Source: Deltaproteobacteria bacterium (GTDB taxonomy: Bacteria; Desulfobacterota; JAENJC01). From it: a stretch of DNA of 21,334 bases. A model generated the notes under the pieces. It did no database searches. It was not told the origin of the DNA and saw only the letters and a program-made list of their open reading frames with translations. The position numbers and the translations under genes are program-made. Positions 7,441-14,099 of the stretch are shown one piece after another (position 1 is the stretch's first letter; each line of letters opens with the position of its first letter). Location: NCBI GenBank assembly GCA_016208525.1, contig JACQYJ010000003.1:9399-30732 (forward strand), written 5' to 3'.

Positions 7441-7941
7441 TTGTTAAATTTTCTTAACGTATTTTCATTCCTTAATAGCAAGAAAATCCGCTATCTTGTT
7501 GCCGGTGGGGTAGCTGTTAATCTTTATGGCATTGAACGGGCTACGGGTGACATTGACCTTGTTGTACACCTGGAACAGCATAATCTCGAAAAGTTTGTGG
7601 AGATAATGAAGGAGCTTGGATTCAAACCCAAGGTGCCGGTAAAGCTTGAGGACTTTGCCGATGAGGAAAAGAGGGAAGAATGGGTGAGGGAAAAAGAGAT
7701 GAAGGTCTTTAGCGTATATGATCCGAAAAATCCTTTTTTCCTTCTGGATGTTTTTGTGAGGGAGCCCTTCGATTTCAATAAGGTATATGAGAAGAGAAAG
7801 CTTGTTAAGGCCGGGAGTGTTACTATTCCGGTAGTTCCCATAAAGAGCCTTATTGAGATGAAGCAAGAGGCTGGAAGGCCCCAGGATATCGCAGATGTCT
7901 ATTATCTCAAAAAGATAGAAAAGGAGTGGGAAAATGAATAA
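7441..7941 (+). CDS. Nucleotidyltransferase-fold protein, possible TA or abortive-infection component
   Basis: A 166-residue protein with the minimal nucleotidyltransferase signature: VAGGVAVNLYGIERATGDID, with G22-G23 and the metal-binding D37-x-D39. The later VTIPVVPIKSLIEMKQEAGRPQDIADVYYL is the conserved helix found in AbiEii/MNT-like relatives. Start is TTG at 7441 with AAGGAG at 8-nt spacing; the initiator residue would be Met. Its 3' end overlaps the next small gene by eight bases (ATGAATAA), so the two are translationally coupled. Relatives of this fold act as TA toxins or antitoxins by nucleotidylating targets. That role here is inference. Confidence 0.78.
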   Translation: MLNFLNVFSFLNSKKIRYLVAGGVAVNLYGIERATGDIDLVVHLEQHNLEKFVEIMKELGFKPKVPVKLEDFADEEKREEWVREKEMKVFSVYDPKNPFFLLDVFVREPFDFNKVYEKRKLVKAGSVTIPVVPIKSLIEMKQEAGRPQDIADVYYLKKIEKEWENE

Positions 7942-8113
7942 GGCCCCGCTTTTATATTACAGGACTATGGAGCAGATAGCGGAATACAGGAAAAAGCCTG
8001 CACTCCAGAAGATCAGATGGCTTGAGGCGCAGATGAGTTTTTTCCATTACGCCATGCCCAAGAAGGCCAAGGAAATAAGGGAGCGGATGAAAACAGGGAA
8101 GCTAAAAATATAG
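7934..8113 (+). CDS. 59-residue partner protein of the nucleotidyltransferase
   Basis: The ATG at 7934 lies inside the end of the nucleotidyltransferase gene and its own AAGGAG (7921-7926) is also within that gene. The protein is short, basic and helical: MNKAPLLYYRTMEQIAEY, then KIRWLEAQMSFFHYAMPKKA and a C-terminal KEIRERMKTGKLKI. I recall similar small proteins beside nucleotidyltransferases (from memory, not searched). The eight-base overlap, size and codon quality support a real gene. The arrangement looks like a two-gene TA-like module, but no activity can be read from the sequence. Confidence 0.65.
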   Translation: MNKAPLLYYRTMEQIAEYRKKPALQKIRWLEAQMSFFHYAMPKKAKEIRERMKTGKLKI

Positions 8114-8155
8114 TTGTGCCTTCTTGTGAGCTTTTTTTTAAGGGGGAGCGAAGGA

Positions 8156-8341
8156 ATGAGAGAAGCGCGTGAAAAAAACATTGACCAGATATTTGCCGAA
8201 GGGACGTTGATTGACAGGGCCTTAAAACAGGCAGTCCATGAAGCCTTATTACAGCATAAGAGGGCCGGAAACCCAATTGCTGTCTGGCGTAACGGTAAAA
8301 CTGTCTGGCTAAAGCCAGAAGATATAGTTCAAGATAAATAG
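8156..8341 (+). CDS. Small hypothetical protein (61 aa)
   Basis: Start ATG at 8156 follows AGGGGGAG at 8-nt spacing; the open frame extends back to a TTG at 8114, but that part looks non-coding. Seen: an amphipathic N-terminal half (IFAEGTLIDRALKQAVHEAL), a basic turn LQHKRAGNPI, then a small beta-like end AVWRNGKTVWLKPEDI. I recall similar short proteins as conserved hypotheticals near TA genes, without a known function. It sits 47 bp before purB and after the nucleotidyltransferase pair. It may be an antitoxin-like or accessory protein; this is a guess from size and neighbours. Confidence 0.6.
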   Translation: MREAREKNIDQIFAEGTLIDRALKQAVHEALLQHKRAGNPIAVWRNGKTVWLKPEDIVQDK

Positions 8342-8388
8342 CCCCAAGAAAAGAACCTCATATTATTAGAACAAAAGGAGATTAAGGA

Positions 8389-9681
8389 ATGATCGAGCGT
8401 TACACCCGCCCTGAGATGGCGGCGATATGGACAGTGGAAAAAAGGTATCAGACATGGCTGAAGGTGGAGATACTGGCTACCGAGGCATGGGCGGAGCTGG
8501 GGGAGGTGCCGAAGGAGGCTATCAAGGTCATAAGGGAGAAGGCCAAATTTGACCCGAAGAAGATTGACGAGATAGAGAAGGTTGTGAAGCATGACGTTAT
8601 TGCGTTCCTCACATCTGTGAACGAGAGCATAGGGCCGGAGTCCAGGTTCCTGCATAAGGGGATGACATCTTCGGACCTGATTGACACATCATTTGCAGTC
8701 CTACTGAAAGAGGCTTCCGAGATAATTATCTCCGACATAAAGAGGTGCATGGAGGTCTTAAAGAGGAGGGCGATGGAGCACAAGATGACCCCTACTGTGG
8801 GGCGTTCCCACGGCATTCATGCCGAGCCTGTGTCATTCGGTCTCAAGATGGTGCTCATGTATGAAGAGATGAAAAGAAACCTGGCAAGGATGGAAAGGGC
8901 CAGGGATGTGATATCCTGCGGAGCCATATCCGGCGCGGTAGGGACATTCGCCAATATACCGCCATTTGTGGAGGAGTATGTCTGCAAGCGCCTGGGGCTT
9001 ACGCCTGAGCCCGTATCAACCCAGGTGGTCCAGCGGGACAGACATGCAGAGTTTTTCACTACACTGGCGCTTATCGCATCCTCTATCGAGAACTTCTCCG
9101 TGGAGCTGAGGCATCTTCAGAGGACAGAGGTTTTGGAAGCGGAGGAGTACTTCTCTCCCGGCCAGAAGGGGTCGTCTGCAATGCCTCACAAGAGGAACCC
9201 GATATCGGCTGAGAACCTGACAGGTCTTGCAAGGCTGGTGAGGTCCAACTCCTTTGCGGCCATGGAGAATGTTGCCCTCTGGCATGAGAGGGACATAAGC
9301 CATTCATCTGTTGAGAGGGTGATAGGGCCGGACAGCACTATCATGATGAACTATATGCTGAACCGTTTTGCGGACCTGATGGATAAGCTTATAGTATATC
9401 CTGAGAATATGATGAAGAACCTGAACCAACTTCACGGCCTCATCCATTCCCAGAGGGTCCTTCTGGCCCTCACCACAGCCGGGGCCTCCAGGGAGGAGGC
9501 ATACAATCTTGTTCAGCGTAATGCCATGAGGGTATGGGCTGAGGGGAAGGACTTCAAGGAACTCCTCCTTTCAGACCAGGATGTTGCCAGGTACCTTGAC
9601 AAAAAAGAGATTGAAAATTCGTTTGATTTAAACTATCATCTTAAGAACGTAGACTACATATTCAATAGGGTTTTTAAATAA
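8389..9681 (+). CDS. purB: Adenylosuccinate lyase
   Basis: A 430-residue fumarase/aspartase-superfamily enzyme. It splits fumarate from SAICAR and from adenylosuccinate, two steps of de novo purine and AMP synthesis, as a cytoplasmic homotetramer. Seen: the N-terminal YTRPEMAAIWTVEKRYQTWL, KGMTSSDLIDT, the catalytic-histidine motif GRSHGIHAEP (H141), and the superfamily signature GSSAMPHKRNP with the mobile-loop serines S262/S263. Length is normal for the short bacterial form. Start ATG has AAAGGAG at 8-nt spacing. mscS begins 2 bp after its stop, so the two are likely co-transcribed. It is separated from the purSQLF block by the TA island. Confidence 0.97.
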   Translation: MIERYTRPEMAAIWTVEKRYQTWLKVEILATEAWAELGEVPKEAIKVIREKAKFDPKKIDEIEKVVKHDVIAFLTSVNESIGPESRFLHKGMTSSDLIDTSFAVLLKEASEIIISDIKRCMEVLKRRAMEHKMTPTVGRSHGIHAEPVSFGLKMVLMYEEMKRNLARMERARDVISCGAISGAVGTFANIPPFVEEYVCKRLGLTPEPVSTQVVQRDRHAEFFTTLALIASSIENFSVELRHLQRTEVLEAEEYFSPGQKGSSAMPHKRNPISAENLTGLARLVRSNSFAAMENVALWHERDISHSSVERVIGPDSTIMMNYMLNRFADLMDKLIVYPENMMKNLNQLHGLIHSQRVLLALTTAGASREEAYNLVQRNAMRVWAEGKDFKELLLSDQDVARYLDKKEIENSFDLNYHLKNVDYIFNRVFK

Positions 9682-9683
9682 AG

Positions 9684-10715
9684 ATGCATATACCTCCCTG
9701 GCTCAGCGAAACATTGATCTCCTTCGGTATCCTCGCTGTTTCGTGGGTAGCCGCCAGGATAACCCTTTTTATACTTACTCATTGGGCCCCCAGGTTAACC
9801 AGTTTTACGGAAAGCGACCTGGACGACCGTCTGATTGAGGCTGTCAAGAAGCCTGTCTATTTCATAATAATCCTAATTGGCCTTTATATATCTATTGCCA
9901 GACTTCCTTTAGAGCCAAAGGTTAAGGCCATAGCTGACGGTATCGTCTTTGTCCTTGGGGTTGGCATTGCCATAAGCATAGCCCTCAGGGTTGTTGATGT
10001 CCTGATCGAATGGTATGCCACTGAAATTGCCGTAAAAACTCAATCTACTGTTGATGACCAGCTCATACCTCTTGTAGAAAAGGTCGCAAACATCTTTATC
10101 CTTGTAATGGGACTAATAACCGTCCTTAAGCATTTTGGATACGATGTCCTCTCCCTCCTAACTGCCTTGGGGGTTGGCTCTCTTGCCATTGGTCTTGCGG
10201 CCAAGGAAACTCTGACCAATATGATCTCCGGTTTTACCATAATGGTAGACAGGCCTTTCGGTATAGGGGACAGGATTGAGCTTACCGGAGGGCAGGTCGG
10301 GGACGTCCTTGACATAGGCCTCCGAAGCACTAAGATAATGACCCCTGAGCAGAATACCCTTGTGGTTCCGAATGCGGAGCTTGTAAATACCAAGGTGGTG
10401 AACCTGAGCTTTCCAAGCCCGAAGATAAAGAACAAGATAACAGTTGGAGTTTCATATGGTAGCGACGTAGAGAAGGCCAAGAGGATTATGAAGGAGTGCG
10501 CCCTATCTGTCCCCTCAGTTGTAAAGGAGCCTGTCCCTGATGTTTTTTTAACAAAGCTCGGCGATTTTTCACTTGAACTGCTGATGGTCTATACCACTGA
10601 AAAGTTTGGAGACAAGGTTCCGAGCCAGGACGCCATACACATGTTAGTATTGAAGAGATTCAGGGAGGAAGGGATAGAGATACCGTATCCGACGAGGGTG
10701 GTATACACAAAGTAA
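9684..10715 (+). CDS. MscS-family mechanosensitive ion channel
   Basis: A 343-residue inner-membrane channel that opens under membrane tension during hypo-osmotic shock. Hydrophobic segments lie at roughly residues 9-33, 56-73, 85-113 and 128-150. The pore-lining helix with the family signature LGVGSLAIGLAAKETLTNMI is at about 161-180, followed by the beta domain (VDRPFGIGDRIEL...VGDVLDIGLRSTKI) and the cytoplasmic cage domain (VGVSYGSDVEKAKRIM). It has more predicted helices than E. coli MscS, similar to the MscK/YbdG-like or plant-like class. It starts 2 bp after purB with no strong ribosome binding site, so translation is probably coupled. Confidence 0.93.
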   Translation: MHIPPWLSETLISFGILAVSWVAARITLFILTHWAPRLTSFTESDLDDRLIEAVKKPVYFIIILIGLYISIARLPLEPKVKAIADGIVFVLGVGIAISIALRVVDVLIEWYATEIAVKTQSTVDDQLIPLVEKVANIFILVMGLITVLKHFGYDVLSLLTALGVGSLAIGLAAKETLTNMISGFTIMVDRPFGIGDRIELTGGQVGDVLDIGLRSTKIMTPEQNTLVVPNAELVNTKVVNLSFPSPKIKNKITVGVSYGSDVEKAKRIMKECALSVPSVVKEPVPDVFLTKLGDFSLELLMVYTTEKFGDKVPSQDAIHMLVLKRFREEGIEIPYPTRVVYTK

Positions 10716-10726
10716 AATAAAAGTAG

Positions 10727-10743
10727 GGTGGGCTCTGCCCACC
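10727..10743. repeat. Short palindromic repeat after the mscS gene
   Basis: GGTGGGC (10727-10733) and GCCCACC (10737-10743) pair perfectly around TCT. No T-run follows, so it is better seen as a short dispersed palindrome than as an intrinsic terminator. Confidence 0.6.
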
Positions 10744-10791
10744 GGATATAGGGGAAGTACTTCGATGGTCTATACAAAAGAGGCAAGATAG

Positions 10792-10922
10792 ATTCATTCG
10801 TAAAAAGTCTTTTCTGTGGTTCGACAAGCTCACCACGAACGGAATAAAGTCAATGATTTCAACCAGACCACCGTTCGCCCTGAGCTTGTCGAAGGGTGAT
10901 TTGGGACTTTTTACGAGTGCAT
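10792..10922. mobile_element. 131-bp MITE-like element with terminal inverted repeats and 8-bp target duplication
   Basis: Termini 10792-10809 and 10905-10922 are inverted 18-mers matching at 16 of 18 positions (core CGTAAAAAGTC / GACTTTTTACG). Inside, a second inverted pair TTCGACAAGCTCA (10820-10832) and TGAGCTTGTCGAA (10881-10893) is perfect and continues as CGAACGG/CCGTTCG. The element is flanked on both sides by CAAGATAG (10784-10791 and 10923-10930), a direct repeat that fits a target-site duplication. It has no coding capacity, so it would have been moved in trans. The inner motif resembles a repeat common in many bacterial genomes. The transposase family is not identifiable. Confidence 0.7.
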
Positions 10923-10978
10923 CAAGATAGGAGGTTGACTAATGATAACAGATAAATACCATAGACGGAGGTGTTTTC

Positions 10979-11291
10979 ATGGCAGGCACATTAACAATTT
11001 CACGATCCTTGCTGGATGTTTTTAATACGATAGAAACCGAGGGCGATATCAAAATATCAAGGTCAAGCATGTCCTTGAAATGAGCTTATAAGGCGCCTTA
11101 ACAGATATGAACTTACCGTAAGAAATCTTGAAAAAAAGTACGGCAGTTCCTTTAAAGAGTTTAAGAAGAAAGATGTAGTGGCAAAAAAAGGTTATTCTTA
11201 TGAGGTTGAGAATGACCTTTGGGAATGGGAGTCATCGCTTGACGGTATAAATACAGCAAAGACTGAAATCAAGAAGCTAAGGACAATCTGA
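10979..11291 (+). pseudogene. Frameshifted small antitoxin-like gene
   Basis: An ATG at 10979 with a GGAGG site opens MAGTLTISRSLLDVFNTIETE but stops after 34 codons. Two other frames then carry on a plausible single protein: KVKHVLEM, then IRRLNRYELTVRNLEKKYG, a Lys-rich helix, GYSYEVENDLWEWESSLDG and a C-terminal EIKKLRTI ending at a TGA at 11289. Two single-base deletions (near 11050 and near 11078) would restore one protein of about 100 residues. The last codons overlap the start of the next frame (TGATG), as in a two-gene TA operon. It lies just downstream of the MITE. The antitoxin label is inference. Confidence 0.5.
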
Positions 11292-11446
11292 TGATAAAGA
11301 AGGTTGTCTCTGAAATTGAAGAGACCACTCTATCTTTCCCGTTTATAAAAAGGCTTGTTAAGGCGGATGAGACTGAGCATACTGTAAAATACAGGCGTCT
11401 TGATGAAAACCTGTTTGTGCAAGTATCAGGCAACAGGGCTGAATAA
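11291..11446 (+). pseudogene. Truncated toxin-like ORF, N-terminal 51 residues
   Basis: The ATG overlaps the stop of the preceding frame. The 51-residue product, MIKKVVSEIEETTLSFPFIK then a strand-like TVKYRRLDENLFVQVSGN, resembles the N-terminal part of small TA toxins of the DUF6516/TumE kind, which are usually about 100 residues or longer. It ends at a TAA just before the next module's ribosome binding site, so the C-terminal half is probably lost. It could instead be a complete short protein. The family assignment is low confidence and from memory of sequence patterns only. Confidence 0.4.
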
Positions 11447-11463
11447 AAGGAGGCAATTGGATT

Positions 11464-11697
11464 ATGGATATTAGTAAATTAGATTTGAAATACAATGACT
11501 ATGTTAAAGGGGTGAAAGAACTTAACCCGGAAGAGCAATTGAACCTGATAGAAATTATATCTGCCCAACTGAAAAAGAATATTGCAAAGAAAAAAAGCAA
11601 ACATAGCATAATGGAGCTTGAAGGGTTAGGCTCCAAATTCTGGAAAGGGATTGATGCGCAGGAATATGTGCGAAAAGAAAGGGAGTCATGGGCTTAG
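11464..11697 (+). CDS. VapB-like antitoxin of a PIN-domain toxin pair
   Basis: A 77-residue protein directly upstream of, and overlapping by ten bases, a PIN toxin gene. It is largely helical, with a middle basic stretch KKNIAKKKSKHS and the C-terminal signature IMELEGLGSKFWKGIDAQEY typical of antitoxins paired with VapC. These normally bind and inhibit the toxin through the C-terminus and autorepress the operon through the N-terminus. The ribosome binding site is AAAAGGAGG, about 10 nt upstream of the ATG. The pair is the only apparently intact TA module among four in this island. Confidence 0.78.
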   Translation: MDISKLDLKYNDYVKGVKELNPEEQLNLIEIISAQLKKNIAKKKSKHSIMELEGLGSKFWKGIDAQEYVRKERESWA

Positions 11698-12146
11698 TTG
11701 ACAAACTGAAAGGCAAAAGGGTCTGTATTGATACGGCCCCAATAATATACTTTATTGAAAAACATCCCAAGTATATAGACTTGCTCCATCCCGTTTTTAC
11801 AGCAATTGATGCCGGGAGTATTGACGCGATAACATCAACAGTTACTTTGCTGGAGGTCCTGGTTCTTCCGCTGAGAAATGATGATAAGGCGTTAGCGAAA
11901 AAGTATCGTGAAGTGTTGTTATATTCAGAAGGTTTTACAACATACGAAATGCTTCATGAGGTATCGGAATTATCTGCTGAATTAAGAGCCAAATACAATA
12001 TTAAGACACCAGATGCCATACAAATAGCTACGGGCATCCTTTATGGGGCCACTTTCTTTTTAACAAATGACCCTGCTTTAGAGAAGGTTTCCGAGATTAA
12101 GGTTATGGTGTTGGATGATTTTTTTAAAGCGAAAGGGAAGAAGTAG
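11688..12146 (+). CDS. PIN-domain ribonuclease toxin, VapC-like
   Basis: A 152-residue single-domain PIN protein. VapC toxins are metal-dependent ribonucleases that cleave tRNA or rRNA and stop growth when the antitoxin is lost. All four acidic positions are visible: D15 in VCIDTAPIIYFIE, E56 in TLLEVLVLP, D109 in KTPDAIQIATG and D128 in FLTNDPAL. Length is normal. The ATG at 11688 lies within the antitoxin gene (10-base overlap), with GGGAG nearby, indicating translational coupling. It therefore looks active. Confidence 0.88.
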   Translation: MGLVDKLKGKRVCIDTAPIIYFIEKHPKYIDLLHPVFTAIDAGSIDAITSTVTLLEVLVLPLRNDDKALAKKYREVLLYSEGFTTYEMLHEVSELSAELRAKYNIKTPDAIQIATGILYGATFFLTNDPALEKVSEIKVMVLDDFFKAKGKK

Positions 12147-12218
12147 ATTCATAGAGGTCAACAACGACTGGCTTCCGATAGTGCCGGAGATTAAGAGGAC
12201 GGGGGTTGAGGTCTAACG

Positions 12219-12807
12219 GTGTGTCAGCAATGCAAAACATTTTTAGATGAAGTTATGTCTCTAAATCATGATACGGCAGCTATTTGCGCACTAATAAATG
12301 ACAGGCCCTGGTATCACAAAATGCGCGACGATAACGTAAGTGCGATCATAGATAACGGACTAAAACTGGGAAGAGATGTTTCCATTAATAGGCAATGGAT
12401 GAATAGTCACTATGGTGACGGTATCAGCATGTGTGCAAGCGATTGCTGGAACTTGCAATCTTCCGGCGACAAACTTTTTAGGTTTTTGCTTTGTGACAAC
12501 AACGGCAGTGCTGAACGAAACGGCAAATGCACTAAGTGAGCCTTGTTTCCGTCAATCAGTGGTAGAATTTTATAATCGCTTACAGATATCCTCAAGGGTA
12601 AATATCGTCTTCGTTGACAAATCATTGTGGGATAAAGGTTGGAAACTCTACGAACAGCGACCGGACAAAGGCTGGAGCCTAACTGACTGCGTATCATTTG
12701 AAGTGATACAGCAACAAAGGTTGGAAGCAGCTCTGACAAATGATAAGCACTTTGAACAGGCGGGTTTTCAAGCCCTTTTACGGAAAATGCATATAAAACA
12801 TTCTTGA
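12219..12807 (+). pseudogene. Broken PIN-domain toxin gene (frameshift plus likely insertion)
   Basis: Two overlapping frames together make one PIN protein. The first (GTG at 12219) has the N-terminal strand and helix KTFLD...DTAAICALINDRPWYHK. The second (up to 12807) has FVTTTAVLNETANALSEP with the conserved Glu, then DKGWSLTDCVSFEV and ALTNDKHFEQAGFQALL with the remaining acidic residues. A +1 shift lies between about 12340 and 12470, and the stretch between the halves is longer than normal for the family. In the first strand an extra eight codons (EVMSLNHD) sit between two GAT codons, so FLD-TAAICALIND may have been the original. Neither half alone is a complete active site, so the gene is probably dead. 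Confidence 0.65.
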
Positions 12808-12822
12808 CGTCGGAGATTTAAA

Positions 12823-12945
12823 TTGCAAAAGGATAAAAAACATCCGCTTCATGAATTAAGCGGGATTCTTCCTGATGAAGATGCCGTTGAAATGCTTAAT
12901 ATTGTAAAGGAAGAATTCGAAACGGTTGATATCAATGAATGGTAA
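12823..12945 (+). CDS. Small VapB-like antitoxin (40 aa)
   Basis: A TTG start at 12823 follows CGGAG at 7-nt spacing. The protein is very short and acidic: MQKDKKHPLHELSGILPDED, then AVEMLNIVKEEF and ETVDINEW. The HPLHELSGILPDEDA start and acidic helix are like short antitoxins placed before vapC genes. Its last codons overlap the start (12935) of the reduced frame that follows, the usual vapBC layout. It is too short for most gene callers. With its partner apparently deleted, it would be an orphan antitoxin. Confidence 0.55.
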   Translation: MQKDKKHPLHELSGILPDEDAVEMLNIVKEEFETVDINEW

Positions 12946-13003
12946 GGTTGCTATTGACGGACATTTCAAAGAAATAGACCATCTCACGCTTGTATGCGTA
13001 TAA
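12935..13003 (+). pseudogene. Internally deleted vapC remnant (22 codons)
   Basis: ATG at 12935 overlaps the antitoxin gene's end. The frame reads MNGKVAID followed directly by GHFKEIDHLTLVCV. The first part is like the first beta strand of a PIN toxin, up to its first catalytic Asp (D8, 12956-12958). The second is like the extreme C-terminus of VapC proteins (typically D-x-H/D-F-x-x-I-x-x-L). The best explanation is a deletion of roughly a hundred internal codons that fused the ends in frame. A chance short frame is the alternative. Confidence 0.45.
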
Positions 13004-13034
13004 GTGACATACCTGGTTAATTAAGGAGATAAAA

Positions 13035-13274
13035 ATGCTTGCAAAGATCTATGTTACGCTTAAAAATGGGGTTTTGGACCCGCAGGGGAAAGCAGTTCAG
13101 CGCTCTCTGGAGTCTATCGGTTATAAAGAGGCAGAGGATGTACGGATAGGGAAGTTCATAGAGGTGAGGCTTTCCGACATGCCAAAAACAGAGGCCGAAA
13201 AGAAGGTCAAAGAGATGTGCGAGAAGATGCTGGCTAATACGGTGATTGAAAATTACAGATTTGAAATATTGTAA
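13035..13274 (+). CDS. purS: Phosphoribosylformylglycinamidine synthase subunit PurS
   Basis: A 79-residue PurS. It bridges PurQ and PurL in the three-subunit FGAM synthase of de novo purine synthesis and is thought to help pass ammonia between them. Seen: KIYVTLKNGVLDPQGKAVQR, the loop SIGYKEAEDVRIGKFIEV and the C-terminal MCEKMLANTVIENYRFEI, all family hallmarks. Length is normal. AAGGAG precedes the ATG at 6-nt spacing. It is the first gene of the purS-purQ-x-purL-purF block, right after the TA remnants. Confidence 0.96.
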   Translation: MLAKIYVTLKNGVLDPQGKAVQRSLESIGYKEAEDVRIGKFIEVRLSDMPKTEAEKKVKEMCEKMLANTVIENYRFEIL

Positions 13275-13328
13275 GGGCGGCCCTATGTGGCCGTCCCAAT
13301 TAGGGCAACCACACAGGGTTGCCCCTAC
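13275..13328. repeat. Two adjacent REP-like palindromes between purS and purQ
   Basis: Hairpin one: GGGCGGCC (13275-13282) with GGCCGTCCC (13289-13297), one bulge. Hairpin two: GGGCAACC (13303-13310) with GGTTGCCC (13317-13324), perfect. The set ends in CCCCTACAG. The same two palindromes occur in the reverse order at 14025-14076. They begin directly at the purS stop codon and may protect or attenuate the operon mRNA. Confidence 0.75.
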
Positions 13329-13341
13329 AGAAAGGTGAAAT

Positions 13342-14025
13342 ATGAGATTCGGAATAGTTGTATTCCCTGGTTCAAACTGCGACCACGACTGCTACCACGT
13401 AGTAAAGCACGTCCTTGAGCAGGAAGCGGAGTATATCTGGCATAAGGAGACCCAAATAAAAGGGGTTGACTGCCTCATTCTTCCCGGAGGCTTTTCCTAT
13501 GGCGATTACCTGAGGACAGGAGCTATAGCAAAGTTTTCCCCTGTGATGATGGTAGTGAAGGAGTTTGCGGACGGAGGCGGGCTTGTAATAGGGATATGTA
13601 ACGGCTTTCAGATACTTGTTGAGGCGGGGCTCCTTCCAGGTGTGCTTATGAGGAACCGGGATCTGAAGTTTATCTGTGAAAACGTGTATCTAAAGGTCGA
13701 AAACACCGACACACCCTTTACCCGCCTTTACAATAAAGGAGAGGTTGTAAACATACCTATTGCCCATGCGGACGGTAATTACTTTGCAGATGATCAGACC
13801 TTGAAGAGGATTCAGGATAATGGACAGATAATCTTCCGCTACTGCGATGCTGAGGGAAATACCACAGATGATGCAAATCCAAACGGATCACTTTTGAATG
13901 TTGCAGGGGTATGCAATGAGAAGAGGAACGTACTGGGCATGATGCCGCATCCAGAGAGATGCGCTGAAGCGATAATGGGGAACATGGACGGTAAGAGGGT
14001 TTTTGAATCAATAATCAATATGTAG
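13342..14025 (+). CDS. purQ: Phosphoribosylformylglycinamidine synthase subunit PurQ (glutaminase)
   Basis: A 227-residue class I glutamine amidotransferase that supplies ammonia from glutamine to PurL. Seen: FGIVVFPGSNCDHD at the start, LPGGFSYGDYLRTGA forming the oxyanion region, the nucleophile C86 in GICNGFQIL, and the H203/E205 of the catalytic triad in MMPHPER. Length is usual for the stand-alone subunit. The start is the ATG at 13342 with AAAGGTG upstream. It is flanked on both sides by REP-like palindromes. Confidence 0.97.
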   Translation: MRFGIVVFPGSNCDHDCYHVVKHVLEQEAEYIWHKETQIKGVDCLILPGGFSYGDYLRTGAIAKFSPVMMVVKEFADGGGLVIGICNGFQILVEAGLLPGVLMRNRDLKFICENVYLKVENTDTPFTRLYNKGEVVNIPIAHADGNYFADDQTLKRIQDNGQIIFRYCDAEGNTTDDANPNGSLLNVAGVCNEKRNVLGMMPHPERCAEAIMGNMDGKRVFESIINM

Positions 14026-14076
14026 GGGCAACCCTTTGTGGTTGCCCTGGGCGGCCACATCGGGCCGCCCCTACAG
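14025..14076. repeat. Two adjacent REP-like palindromes after purQ
   Basis: GGGCAACC (14026-14033) with GGTTGCCC (14040-14047), then GGGCGGCC (14049-14056) with GGCCGCCC (14063-14070), both perfect, ending in CCCCTACAG. They have the same stems as 13275-13328 in the opposite order and with different loops. They start at the purQ stop codon. Confidence 0.75.
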
Positions 14077-14099
14077 TTAAATGTGACAGGAGATAAATT

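Noticed and set aside
10727..10743. Intrinsic terminator after mscS
   Set aside because: The stem is good but no T-tract follows; it fits a dispersed palindromic repeat better.
12147..12218. Fragment FIEVNNDWLPIVPEIKRTGVEV ending in TAA after the intact vapC
   Set aside because: It reads like the C-terminus of a lost protein, but there is no start, no upstream continuation in a coherent frame and no family I can name.
12412..12807. 131-codon frame as a complete, independent PIN protein
   Set aside because: It lacks the N-terminal strand with the first catalytic Asp, which is found in the neighbouring frame upstream; it is treated as part of a broken gene.
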